Below the pieces are notes generated by a model that saw nothing but the letters and a program-made list of their open reading frames with translations, did not search any database and was not told the origin of the DNA. The position numbers and the translations under genes are program-made. A stretch of 64,000 nucleotides of DNA from Ardenticatenia bacterium (GTDB lineage Bacteria > Chloroflexota > Anaerolineae > Ardenticatenales > Ardenticatenaceae), in contig JAUZRY010000107.1 in the NCBI GenBank assembly GCA_030949995.1, positions 1 through 64,000 of the forward strand, given 5' to 3'. This document shows, one piece after another, positions 19,389 through 27,911 of this stretch (position 1 is the first letter of the stretch; every line of letters begins with the position of its first letter).

Positions 19389-20231
19389 TTAACGATGACG
19401 GCGCCACAAGGCCCACCCACCCACAGCGAGCAAACCGCCAAATGCCCCTGTGAGAAGCAAAAATGTGCTGTTGTAGGTCGATGATATTCCACCATCGAAT
19501 GACTCAAGTGTTATAGCTGTGGGAAGGCCACAACCTAGATTAAAATTGCCGCTATCAGGCACATTATCATCAGGATCTACGGTTCCATTATCATAATACA
19601 CAACACTAGGCATTGTCTGTATACATGTAGCCGACGAGGTTATCCCCAGGTCATTTAATGGAACTTGAATTTCGATCACAGGAACTGCTGCGCCTGTATC
19701 ATAACCAAAACTCGAGCCAGGACTAGACACAGGCTCGAAAGAGCCAGTCCCACTGTTGTAAGTATACAGCTCAACAGATGTGGTGCCATTTAACACTACC
19801 AATTTATCAAATCCGCTTTGGGAATTACAATTGCCATAGTATCCTCCAGAATTCACATCGTTATCAACGTCTATACAGACATATATCCTTGTAGGACTAA
19901 GACCACCCGCGATCCTTGGTATATCGTATGTATCAACCAGGAAATACAAGTATGTTGTATCATTCGTCCACTTGAATTCTTCAATATCGACATCATTTGT
20001 TATCAAGGATTCGTCAACATCAGTAATTTGCCCTGGCGTCTGTCCATTTGTACTCGTATCCCATGCCAATTCACGGTTACCGTCTACGTTGATTGTAACC
20101 GCCAAGGCGACGGTCGAGCTCAACAAAACAAGAACAATGGCGAACACAATTTCCAAGCGGCGACAGAGTATGACAAACACAATACCTCTCTCCCCTAGAA
20201 ATCTGCGCATCCTGTCCGAATACACATACAT
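19389..20231 (-). CDS. AT-rich exported protein with DOMON/CBM9-like domain and C-terminal membrane anchor
   Basis: The N-terminus is a signal peptide (RRLEIVFAIVLVLLSSTVALA). The body begins NVDGNRELAWD and contains EEFKWTNDTTYLYFLVD, the pattern of sugar- or haem-binding DOMON/CBM9-like domains. The C-terminus is a single membrane helix ending GGWALWRRHR, reminiscent of protein-sorting tails (hydrophobic helix plus Arg cluster). The DNA is clearly richer in A+T than its neighbours, with many ATA and AAT codons, which suggests horizontal transfer. Start 20231 or 20210 cannot be decided. Function unknown. Confidence 0.7.
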   Translation of the reverse strand: MYVYSDRMRRFLGERGIVFVILCRRLEIVFAIVLVLLSSTVALAVTINVDGNRELAWDTSTNGQTPGQITDVDESLITNDVDIEEFKWTNDTTYLYFLVDTYDIPRIAGGLSPTRIYVCIDVDNDVNSGGYYGNCNSQSGFDKLVVLNGTTSVELYTYNSGTGSFEPVSSPGSSFGYDTGAAVPVIEIQVPLNDLGITSSATCIQTMPSVVYYDNGTVDPDDNVPDSGNFNLGCGLPTAITLESFDGGISSTYNSTFLLLTGAFGGLLAVGGWALWRRHR

Positions 20232-20305
20232 CTACCTAATAGTCGCACAAGACGCCACAATGGTTCAAAATTGGTCTCGCTCTGGTTAGCGGCTTCCTAT
20301 CGGCC

Positions 20306-21601
20306 CTACACGTACTGCAAGGCTTTGGCCTGGCGGGTCAATTCATCACGGAACTGGGGCGCTGCGATGCGAATGAGCGCTTGGGCCCGTTCCCGGACGC
20401 TCTTGCCGTGCAGCTCGGCCACGCCGTACTCGGTGACCACGTAATGCACGTCGTAACGCGTGGTGGTCACGCCGGCGCCAGGCTTCAGCGTGGGCACAAT
20501 GCGGGAGATGGTGCCCCCCTTGGCCGTGGCCGGCAGGGCGATGATGGGCATGCCTCCCCGTGATCGCGCCGCCCCCCGAACAAAGTCAAGCTGGCCGCCA
20601 ACGCCACTGAACAAGCGCGGCCCAATCGAATCGGCGGCCACTTGGCCTGTGAGGTCCACCTCCAGGGCGCTGTTGATGCTCACCATGTGGTCATGTTGAG
20701 CAATGATGTAGGGATCGTTGACGTAGTCGGTGGGGTGGAGCTCAATGATGGGGTTGTCCGCCACGAACTCGTAGAGGCGGCGGGAGCCGAAGAGGAAACC
20801 GGCCACCACCTTGCCCCGGTGGAGCGTCTTGCGCGCGCCGGTGATCACGCCGGCCTCCACCAACGCCACCACGCCGTCCGAGAAGAGCTCGGTGTGGATG
20901 CCCAAGTCACGGTGGTGGCGCAAGTTGGCCAGGACGGCATCGGGAATGCTGCCGATGCCGAGTTGCAAGGTGGCGCCGTCGGGGATCATCTCGGCAATCC
21001 GCTCTCCGATGCGGCGATGCACTTCGGTAGAGCCGCCCTGGGGGGCTTCGGGGAGGGGGTAATCAACCTCCACAATCACGTCAATGTTGCGCACGTGGAT
21101 GAAGCTATCACCCAAGGTGCGAGGCATCTGCTGGTTGACCTCAGCAACAACCACGCGGGCAGCCTCGGCAGCCGGTTTCGTACACCCCACCTCAACGCCG
21201 AACGAGCAAAAGCCGTGTTCGTCGGGCGGTGACACTTGAATACAGGCGAAATCGAGGGGCAACCGGCCTGACCGAAAGAGGGAGGGGATGTCCGAGAGGA
21301 ACACGGGAGTGTAATCGGCCCTTCCGGCCTGAACAGCCTCACGCACATTGGCGCCGATGAAGAGGGCATTGTGTCGAAGATGGCCTTGGCATTCCGGCTT
21401 CACATACGGGGCCGGCCCAAAGTGGAGAATGTGCACCACCTCAACATCCCGAAGGTGCTCGGCTCGTTCCACCAGGGCATTGACAAGCACTTGGGGCACA
21501 CCGGCTCCTCCACCCAAGTAGATGCGATGGCCCGAGCTCACGGCGGCAACGGCCGTGGCCGGGTCCGTCACCTTGCGGCGATAGAGCGTGTCCCAGTTCA
21601 C
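20306..21601 (-). CDS. Acetyl-CoA hydrolase/CoA-transferase family (4-hydroxybutyrate CoA-transferase-like)
   Basis: A class I CoA-transferase of 431 aa. The protein has GGGAGVPQ near the N-terminus, LGIGSIPDAV, and HTELFSDGVV, whose Glu is the covalent catalytic residue in this family. It moves CoA between acetyl-CoA and another carboxylate such as 4-hydroxybutyrate, butyrate or succinate. The GTG start overlaps the stop of the alanine dehydrogenase gene (GTGA), so translation is coupled. Together they suggest use of amino-acid carbon through acyl-CoA intermediates. The exact substrate is not readable. Confidence 0.85.
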   Translation of the reverse strand: MNWDTLYRRKVTDPATAVAAVSSGHRIYLGGGAGVPQVLVNALVERAEHLRDVEVVHILHFGPAPYVKPECQGHLRHNALFIGANVREAVQAGRADYTPVFLSDIPSLFRSGRLPLDFACIQVSPPDEHGFCSFGVEVGCTKPAAEAARVVVAEVNQQMPRTLGDSFIHVRNIDVIVEVDYPLPEAPQGGSTEVHRRIGERIAEMIPDGATLQLGIGSIPDAVLANLRHHRDLGIHTELFSDGVVALVEAGVITGARKTLHRGKVVAGFLFGSRRLYEFVADNPIIELHPTDYVNDPYIIAQHDHMVSINSALEVDLTGQVAADSIGPRLFSGVGGQLDFVRGAARSRGGMPIIALPATAKGGTISRIVPTLKPGAGVTTTRYDVHYVVTEYGVAELHGKSVRERAQALIRIAAPQFRDELTRQAKALQYV

Positions 21602-22705
21602 AAGGTCACCTCCACGGGTCGTCCCAAGGCAGCCGCCACACCCGGGTGGGCCAGGCGGCCGTCAACAACGTTCACACCTCGCCGGAGCTCGGGAATGGTG
21701 TGCAGGCTTTCCTGAAGCCCCGCGTGGCTCAAGTGGAGCACGTAGGGCAAAATGGCGTTGGAGAGGGCGTAACTGGCCGTGCGGGCCACACGGGCCGGCA
21801 CGTTGGGCACGCAGAAGTGAATTACGCCTTCCTCCACGTAGGCCGGATTGGCGTGATTGGTGGGCCGGCTGGTTTCCACACACCCGCCGTTGTCAATGGA
21901 AAAGTCCAAGATGACCGCTCCTCGGCGCATCATGCGCACCATATCGCGCGTCACTATCAGGGGGGGCCCGCTCGCCGGGCACGGCCACCGCACCCACAAG
22001 CACGTCCGCGAAGGCCACTGCCTTGGCCACGTTGTAGGGTGTGGCCATCATGGTGGCGATGTGCCCCTTGAAAAGGGTGTCGAGCCGTTGGAGGGCTCGG
22101 ATGTCCCGGTCAAGCACTGTCACCTGAGCGCCCAAGCCGTGAAAGGCACAGGCGGCGTTCGTGCCCACCACTCCGCCTCCCAAGACGACCACCGCGGCCG
22201 GTGGCACGCCGGGAATACCGCTCAGCAGAATGCCACGGCCACCACCCATTGTTTCCAGCAATTGGCCGGCGATCAGGGGCGCCATGCGGCCGGCTACAAC
22301 ACTCGTCGGGTGGAGCACGGGCAGCGTCCCATCAGGGGTTTGCATGGTCTCATAGGCAATAGCCGTGACCTGATGCTCCTGGAGAGCGGCCAACAAGTCG
22401 GGCGAGGCCACGGCCAGGTGAAGAAAGCTCAGGATTACTTGTCCTTGGCGGAAATGGCCGTACTCCTCGGCCGTGGGGCGGGCCACCTTGACCACCACCT
22501 CGGCACGGCCATATGCCTCCTCGTGGGTGTAGACAACCCGAGCACCTACAGCTTCGTAGGCCGTATCGGGAAAGCCGGCTCCTCTGCCAGCACCCCGTTC
22601 CACAAAGACGGTGTGGCCGGCCCTCACAAGAGCATCCACGGCCGGGGGCGTCAGCCCGACGCGGAACTCGAACGGTCGTACTTCCTTGGGGACGCCGATG
22701 TTCAT
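21598..22705 (-). CDS. ald: Alanine dehydrogenase, one frameshift
   Basis: This NAD-dependent enzyme interconverts alanine with pyruvate and ammonia. The N-terminal MNIGVPKEVRPFEFRVGLTP and the catalytic region (VVVKVARPTAEEY, later FLHLA) are typical. The Rossmann fold has VVLGGGVVGTNAA. The C-terminal half (MVRMMRRGAVILDFSIDNGG) continues in another frame after a run of seven Gs at 21960-21966, where six restore the frame. Repaired length of about 369 aa is normal. It is coupled to the CoA-transferase gene downstream. Confidence 0.92.
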
Positions 22706-22841
22706 GGCCTGCTCCTCGTCTGGTTCGCTTGCTCAGCACACCTCGCCGGCAGCGATATTTCTGCCCTGTACATCGGCCCAATCGGCACGCGGGCCAGCAT
22801 CCATGCCCACATGAACAGGGCACTCCGCTCTGGCACCGGTC

Positions 22842-22918
22842 CTCGACCACAGTGAGTAGTGTATTGCTATCCATGGAGGACGTGGGGGCACAGAAGAAGC
22901 ACAACAATCGTGGTCGAG
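22842..22918. repeat. Spaced inverted repeat upstream of ald
   Basis: CTCGACCAC (22842-22850) and GTGGTCGAG (22910-22918) flank 59 nt in the 270-nt gap between gdhA and ald. It could close a leader-RNA stem or bind a regulator. Nothing else is recognisable in the gap. Confidence 0.35.
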
Positions 22919-22978
22919 CACTAGCAGACGGGGCCGGTGCCCACTGGGCTTCCCGTGGTCGTGTAGGCATGTTCGGAG

Positions 22979-24238
22979 TTATGGGTAAATTCCGCGGATG
23001 GCGATCGCCCGTGCCACGCGGTCAATGGCCCGGATGTACGCGGCCATGCGCATGTTGACGCCTTGTTCGCGGGCCAAGCGCAACACGGTGTGGAAGCTGT
23101 CCCGCATCCGTGCACTCAGGCGTTCGTTGATCTCCTCCTCGCTCCAGAACAGGTACTGCAAGTCTTGCACCCATTCGAAGTAGGAGACAATCACCCCGCC
23201 AGCGTTACACAAGATGTCGGGAACCACAAAAATGCCCCGGTCGGCCAGGATATCGTCCGCCTCGGGCGTGGTGGGTCCATTGGCACCTTCGGCCACCACA
23301 CGTGCTTGAATGTGCGGGGCGTTCTCAGCCGTGATCTGGTTCTCCAAGGCTGCTGGGATGAGCACCTCACACGGCAACTCCAACAGCGCCTGATTGGAGA
23401 CGGGTTCAGCATCCGGGAATTCGACTACAGAACCCGTTTTCCGCTTATGCCGCCACACCGCGTGGGCGTCCAGCCCGTCGGGACGGTAGATGCCACCACG
23501 TGAATCGCTCACCGCGACCACACGGGCGCCAACCGCTTGGAGCAACACAGCAGCCACCGCCCCGACGTTGCCAAAGCCTTGCACCACCACGCGCGCTCCC
23601 TTGACCGGAATGTCCAACACGCGCAAAGCTTCCACCGCGGTGACCATGACTCCTCTGCCGGTGGCCTCGAGGCGCCCGCGGGAGCCTCCCACCTCCACCG
23701 GCTTCCCGGTCACCACGGCCGGCGTGGTAAAGCCCCGGTGCATGGAATAGGTGTCCATAATCCAGGCCATAATCTGCGGGTTGGTGTTGACATCGGGCGC
23801 GGGGATGTCACCTTCCGGGTGCATGAGCACACTGATCTCCGTGGCATAGCGGCGAGTGAGGTTCTCCAGCTCCTTTTGGGAGAGCTCCTTGGGGTTACAG
23901 ACCACACCTCCCTTGGCCCCCCCGTAGGGCAAGCCCACAGTGGCACACTTCCAGGTCATCCACATAGCCAGCGCCCGCACTTCGTCGAGCGTGACATCGG
24001 GATGGTATCGAATGCCCCCTTTGCTCGGGCCAAGTGCCGTGTTGTGGTGAACGCGATAGCCCGTGAAGACACGCACCGAACCATCATCCATCTGCACGGG
24101 AAAGTAGACGGTCAATTCGCGCTGGGGATGGCGAAGCATGTCCTGCACGCCCGGATCCAAATCCACGTACGCAGCCGCGCGGTCGAACTGTTCGCGGGCC
24201 ATGTCCCAGGGGTTCGGCTTCTGCTGCTCACTCATCAT
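22979..24238 (-). CDS. gdhA: Glutamate dehydrogenase
   Basis: This hexameric enzyme deaminates glutamate to 2-oxoglutarate with NAD(P). At 419 aa it has the length of the bacterial/archaeal small GDH. The substrate lysine is in SKGGIRYHP and the catalytic lysine in YGGAKGGV. The dinucleotide fold has QGFGNVGAVAA, and the C-terminal VAEGANGPTTPEAD motif is intact. GGAGGTGAG precedes two adjacent ATGs (24238 and 24235). It follows the APS-kinase-like gene by 38 nt and probably shares its transcript. Confidence 0.95.
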   Translation of the reverse strand: MMSEQQKPNPWDMAREQFDRAAAYVDLDPGVQDMLRHPQRELTVYFPVQMDDGSVRVFTGYRVHHNTALGPSKGGIRYHPDVTLDEVRALAMWMTWKCATVGLPYGGAKGGVVCNPKELSQKELENLTRRYATEISVLMHPEGDIPAPDVNTNPQIMAWIMDTYSMHRGFTTPAVVTGKPVEVGGSRGRLEATGRGVMVTAVEALRVLDIPVKGARVVVQGFGNVGAVAAVLLQAVGARVVAVSDSRGGIYRPDGLDAHAVWRHKRKTGSVVEFPDAEPVSNQALLELPCEVLIPAALENQITAENAPHIQARVVAEGANGPTTPEADDILADRGIFVVPDILCNAGGVIVSYFEWVQDLQYLFWSEEEINERLSARMRDSFHTVLRLAREQGVNMRMAAYIRAIDRVARAIAIRGIYP

Positions 24239-24276
24239 CTCACCTCCTCGTGGACGATGCGGTTGTGGCCTTGGAC

Positions 24277-24831
24277 TCAGATCTCCTGGGGATGAATGCC
24301 GCGGTGCAGGAAGGGGACAGTGTGGAGCACAATATCAGCAGCTTCTTCGGGGGAAAGACGAGCTGTGTCCACCACCACATCGGCCGCCTCGGGGACTTCG
24401 TAGGGAGCGCCCACGCCGGGCAGCGTGGTGATGTCACCCCGTTCGGCCGCCGTGTAGAGCCCCTTCTGGTCCCGTCGGCGGCACACGTCCGGCGGGCAAC
24501 GGGTCCAAACTTCGGCGAAGAGGGGCAACGTGCGCCGGGCCATGCGCCGGTAGGCCACCCGGTTGGCCGTGGCCGCCACAATCACGTTCACCCCGTACCG
24601 GGCCAGCAGGTGAGCCAGCTCAACCAGGGCGGCGTAGAAGCGGTCCCGCTCCTCGTGGGTGAACGTGGGATTGGGGGTGAAGATGGGGCGCAACTCGTCG
24701 GAGTCAAGCACGGCCACGCTCACGCCCAGCTCGTTCAGGCGCCGGCGAAGGGACAGCGCCAGGCTCGTCTTGCCAGAAGCAGGCAAGCCGGTAATCCAGA
24801 CGACCCACCCCGGCGACATGATCTTGGCCAT
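24277..24831 (-). CDS. cysC: Adenylylsulfate kinase-like protein (CysC family)
   Basis: A 184-aa P-loop kinase. Walker A is GLPASGKTS and the family LDSDELRP motif (LDGDxxR in classical CysC) is present, as is a mobile-lid region with PDVCRRRDQKGLY. CysC phosphorylates APS to PAPS in sulfate assimilation. No sulfate adenylyltransferase is nearby, and the neighbours are gdhA, a CBS protein and a phosphotransferase, so a different small-molecule substrate is possible. The start at 24831 follows GGAGGAGAC. Confidence 0.75.
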   Translation of the reverse strand: MAKIMSPGWVVWITGLPASGKTSLALSLRRRLNELGVSVAVLDSDELRPIFTPNPTFTHEERDRFYAALVELAHLLARYGVNVIVAATANRVAYRRMARRTLPLFAEVWTRCPPDVCRRRDQKGLYTAAERGDITTLPGVGAPYEVPEAADVVVDTARLSPEEAADIVLHTVPFLHRGIHPQEI

Positions 24832-24952
24832 TGTCTCCTCCGTTTCTCTGGAACAGGAACACCTCTTTGTGTTCCCCGTATTCTCGTGTCAGGACAGAGG
24901 GAGGATCGGGCTCCGCACTCCACGACTACACGACAGGTGTGCCCACCACGTC

Positions 24953-25390
24953 TTACTGCTCTTCTTCCTGACGCCATTCCTCCACCACGAGCCGAAAAAT
25001 GTCCGATTCGGTAATGATGCCCACCACTCGTTTGCCCTCAATGACCGGCAACCCGCTCACCTGGAAGTCCAACATGAGCTCGGCCGCTTCCTGAACGGTC
25101 ACGTCAGGCCGCACGGCGATGGGATCCCACGTCATGATCTCCTCCACCACGACATCCTTGAGAAGAAGAGCACTTTCCACGTCCTGTTCCTCGCTGGTGA
25201 GGGGAATGAGACGTTGGATGTCACTGAGCGTCACGATGCCGATGAGGGCCCTCTTATCGTCCACCACGGGCAAGCGGCGCACGCCGAACTCCCGCATGAG
25301 TCGGTACGCCTCGGCGACAGAAGCAGATGGTGTGATTGTGATCGGACGTGGCGTCATCCACGCGCTGACAAGCGACCTACGCCGGCTCAT
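24953..25390 (-). CDS. Protein with two CBS domains
   Basis: A 145-aa protein consisting of two CBS repeats (VSAWMTPRPITITPSASVAEA and VVEEIMTWDPIAVRPDVTVQEA), each ending in a GIVTLSDI or GIITESDI motif. CBS pairs bind AMP, ATP or related nucleotides and sense energy status. No effector domain is attached, so it may act as a partner protein. Its start overlaps the end of the upstream phosphotransferase gene by 14 nt, suggesting coupled expression. Confidence 0.88.
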   Translation of the reverse strand: MSRRRSLVSAWMTPRPITITPSASVAEAYRLMREFGVRRLPVVDDKRALIGIVTLSDIQRLIPLTSEEQDVESALLLKDVVVEEIMTWDPIAVRPDVTVQEAAELMLDFQVSGLPVIEGKRVVGIITESDIFRLVVEEWRQEEEQ

Positions 25391-26492
25391 ACGTCTCCTC
25401 CGACATGAGATATCGGTGAACCTGTGCTGGGTCGAAAGTGGTCGCTGTCAACACGTTGGTGATGAAGGCAAAGATCGCCCGGCGCACGTCGTCTTCCACA
25501 TGATACCACAAAGGGCTGGCCACCACGAGCCCCCGCCAGGCCAGAAAGGGGGCGATGACACTCAACAGCTCCTCATCCCCTGTGCGCGCCAGGTAGGTGG
25601 TCCAGAAGGTGTCCCACAGGTGATCAAAGGGAAAGGCCAGACGACCACAGCGTTGGAGGGAGAAGAAGAGGTAGTTGATGACGAGAGCAGCCACATCATC
25701 GGCCGGCTCCCCCCACGGCCCGCGGCTGCGGTCGAGCAGGCGAAACTCAGTGCCCCGGGTGAACAGCACGTTATAGGGATGATAGTCACCGTGCACTTGG
25801 GCCAGACGGTGTTCTTTCTCCCGCAGACGCCACCGCCACTCCACACAGCGGGACTCAACCCAAGCGAGCCACTGAGGCGGCGCCAAGGGAAAGTCTGAAG
25901 GATAGCTGTCAATGAGGCCCATAATGCCCTCCCCACCGCCCACAAGATCCCGGAGGCGTCGGTGGTAGAGGTCGGGATCGTGTCGTTTGACAGCGTGAAT
26001 GTGGGCTAGGTACTCGGCTAACGCTTGAGCCCGGCGCACGTCCACGTCGGTGAGATGTCCCGTCTCCCGTAACCGCACGAGATCGTCGGCATAGGGCGTG
26101 CCGTCCACAAACTCGGTCAGCAGGAAGAACTCATCGCCATGGCCTAAGGAGGTCAAATGACCGTCCGCCTCCACAACACCCACGTCAAGGGCCCGCGCGT
26201 GAGCCGGCAAGTGGTTGTAGGTATCATAGGCCAACAAGAGGCTGGCGGCTCGGTCGGCACGATATTCGTGGCCAAAATGGTTGGGAAGCATGGTGTTGAG
26301 TACCACCTGTTTCACCGTGCTCCCGCCGTTCACGCGGTAGCGCACCAGCAGGGGTTTGCCGTACCCGAACGCCTTCAACTCCTCTCCGTCAGCCGTTGGG
26401 TCAACGCCCAAGGGATGGACGGCTTCCACGCTTACCGTCTGCCCCTCGATTCGGGAAAGGTATTCCCGGATACGCCTGGTCTTCAGACGCAT
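25377..26492 (-). CDS. APH-family phosphotransferase (aminoglycoside/choline kinase-like fold)
   Basis: A 371-aa kinase-like protein. The catalytic loop is QVHGDYHPYNVLF (Brenner-type motif with Asp and Asn), and the metal-binding segment is FRLLDRSRGPWGEPADDVA, with a Ser-Arg variation after the DxD-like Asp. A substrate-binding helical part follows. Family members phosphorylate small hydroxylated metabolites, and the substrate here is unknown. ATG 26492 is chosen because GAGGAGG lies 6 nt upstream. Its stop overlaps the CBS gene. Confidence 0.75.
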   Translation of the reverse strand: MRLKTRRIREYLSRIEGQTVSVEAVHPLGVDPTADGEELKAFGYGKPLLVRYRVNGGSTVKQVVLNTMLPNHFGHEYRADRAASLLLAYDTYNHLPAHARALDVGVVEADGHLTSLGHGDEFFLLTEFVDGTPYADDLVRLRETGHLTDVDVRRAQALAEYLAHIHAVKRHDPDLYHRRLRDLVGGGEGIMGLIDSYPSDFPLAPPQWLAWVESRCVEWRWRLREKEHRLAQVHGDYHPYNVLFTRGTEFRLLDRSRGPWGEPADDVAALVINYLFFSLQRCGRLAFPFDHLWDTFWTTYLARTGDEELLSVIAPFLAWRGLVVASPLWYHVEDDVRRAIFAFITNVLTATTFDPAQVHRYLMSEETYEPA

Positions 26493-26564
26493 GGCCCGCC
26501 TCCTCATGTGCGTTCCTGAACCACGCCACGCCCACTCACGCGGCACATGTATCACTCTCCTTCA

Positions 26565-26594
26565 ATTATAATCATAATGCAGCCATGCAGCCAA
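26565..26594 (-). promoter_or_regulatory. Promoter of the phosphotransferase-CBS operon
   Basis: On the minus strand TTGGCT, an 18-nt spacer and TATAAT. Confidence 0.55.
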
Positions 26595-26646
26595 GGCGTA
26601 GCGATGAATGTAACGATTTTCGTGACAAATGTCGTGCCGCGCTTCC

Positions 26647-26675
26647 TTGTCACCACGCTGGTAAGGATGTATAAT
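26647..26675 (+). promoter_or_regulatory. Strong promoter of a non-coding unit
   Basis: TTGTCA, a 17-nt spacer and a consensus TATAAT. It points into a 500-nt stretch without a credible ORF. Confidence 0.7.
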
Positions 26676-26681
26676 TTTCTA

Positions 26682-27157
26682 ACAGGCGTCCGGCCCGATG
26701 TGAGGCCGACAAGTACGACCGACCGGGTGCACACGTCAGCGCTAGGAAGGCATGGCCCGTTGCTTGGGAACGCAACCCGTCCACGCCCACACACGTTGGG
26801 CGTGGCCACGGTGAGAGCGGTCTCCACGCCCAAGGCCGGTGAGCCGAAGACGGCTCCGGCCACATGAGAAGATGACTGCGGGGACCGGAGAGAGGGAGAA
26901 TTTTCCCGAGATCGTGCCGGAGGAGGAGCATTGGCTCCCAACAGCCACAAGTGGAGAGCGCGGTCACATGGCCTGGACACCGGCCTACGATGGCGTTCCT
27001 CGTCCGGTTCCAGGGATATCTGTCCGCGGTGGTCCCCCGATGAGGTCAAAGTGGACACATAGCCGGCCCCTCGGGTGATCCCACGGTATCGCGAGCACCC
27101 ACACAGGCACTCGCTCGGCGTATTTGTCGGCCGTGGCTGCGACAGTCACGGCTTTTT
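26682..27157 (+). ncRNA. Candidate structured non-coding RNA (about 475 nt)
   Basis: The stretch between the phosphotransferase gene and recX has no credible coding frame. It is bounded by a consensus promoter and an intrinsic terminator on the same strand. Inside are compact hairpins: CCACGCCC/GGGCGTGG at 26782-26806, GTTGC/GCAAC just before it, and a hairpin with GAGCCG/CGGCTC extended by GCCGG/CCGGC around 26833-26858. The universal motifs of RNase P RNA, tmRNA and SRP RNA were looked for and not seen. It could also be a long attenuated leader for recX, since the terminator lies just before that gene. Confidence 0.5.
27130..27157 (+). terminator. Intrinsic terminator upstream of recX
   Basis: GCCGTGGCT and AGTCACGGC pair (9 bp with one G-T), loop GCGAC, followed by TTTTT. 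Confidence 0.7.
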
Positions 27158-27182
27158 CGTGTTTCCTGGGCGCCTTGGGCGC

Positions 27183-27833
27183 ATGGGGTGCAGAGCTGTG
27201 AGCCAGAGGAGAATCACCAAGGTGGAGATCGACCCCCGCCGCCCCCGGTGGGCGCGCGTTCACGTGGAGGGCCGCTCCCCAATGCGGGTCCCGTCCAGCG
27301 TGGTGGCCACATTGTGCGTCGGGCAGGCCCTGTCGCCCGAGGAAGTGGCCCGCTTGGAGGAAGCAAGTCGCACCCGGCGTGCCCTTGAGGTTGCCCTGCG
27401 GCTCTTGGCCCGCCGGGACCGCTCGACGGCCGAAATCGAGCGTCACCTGCAGAACAGGGGGTTCCCGGCGTCCACAGTGGCCGCTGTGGTGGCCATCCTC
27501 ACCGAGCGGGGCTGGTTGGACGACCGGAAGTTCGCACGCCGCTGGGTGGAAAACCGCCTCGAACACCGCCCGCGGGGCCGTCTGGCCTTAGCTCACGAGC
27601 TGCGCCGTAAGGGCGTGAACGCCTCTCACATCGAAGCTGCTCTGGCCGAACTCCCCGACGAGGAAAGTATAGCTCGCCGGGCGGCTGAGCGGTTCATGGG
27701 CCGGCTGGCCTCCGTGGAGGACTATCACACCTTTGCCCGTCGGCTGTCCGCCTACCTGGCCCGCCGGGGATTTGGGTGGGACACCATCCGCCCCGTTGTG
27801 GACGCCCTGTGGGCCGAGCGCGGGCAAAGGTGA
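27183..27833 (+). CDS. recX: Regulatory protein RecX
   Basis: RecX binds RecA filaments and limits recombinase activity. The protein of about 216 aa shows the three-helix RecX repeats: ALRLLARRDRSTAEIERHL, the motif ILTERGWLDDRKFARRWVENR, and a C-terminal LSAYLARRGFGWDTI. ATG 27183 or GTG 27198 are both possible, and neither has a strong Shine-Dalgarno site. recA is not in the window. rny follows after 78 nt. Confidence 0.88.
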   Translation: MGCRAVSQRRITKVEIDPRRPRWARVHVEGRSPMRVPSSVVATLCVGQALSPEEVARLEEASRTRRALEVALRLLARRDRSTAEIERHLQNRGFPASTVAAVVAILTERGWLDDRKFARRWVENRLEHRPRGRLALAHELRRKGVNASHIEAALAELPDEESIARRAAERFMGRLASVEDYHTFARRLSAYLARRGFGWDTIRPVVDALWAERGQR

Positions 27834-27911
27834 ACTCGATGCTCGCCTGCCACGGGCCGAACGCAGGGCCCAGAACGAGGCGAGAACCCAGGAAACCAGG
27901 AGGAACGAAAC

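Noticed and set aside
26682-27157. RNase P RNA, tmRNA, SRP RNA or T-box in the recX upstream region
   Set aside because: None of their conserved words (for example the GAGGAAAGTCC core of RNase P) is present in readable form on either strand.
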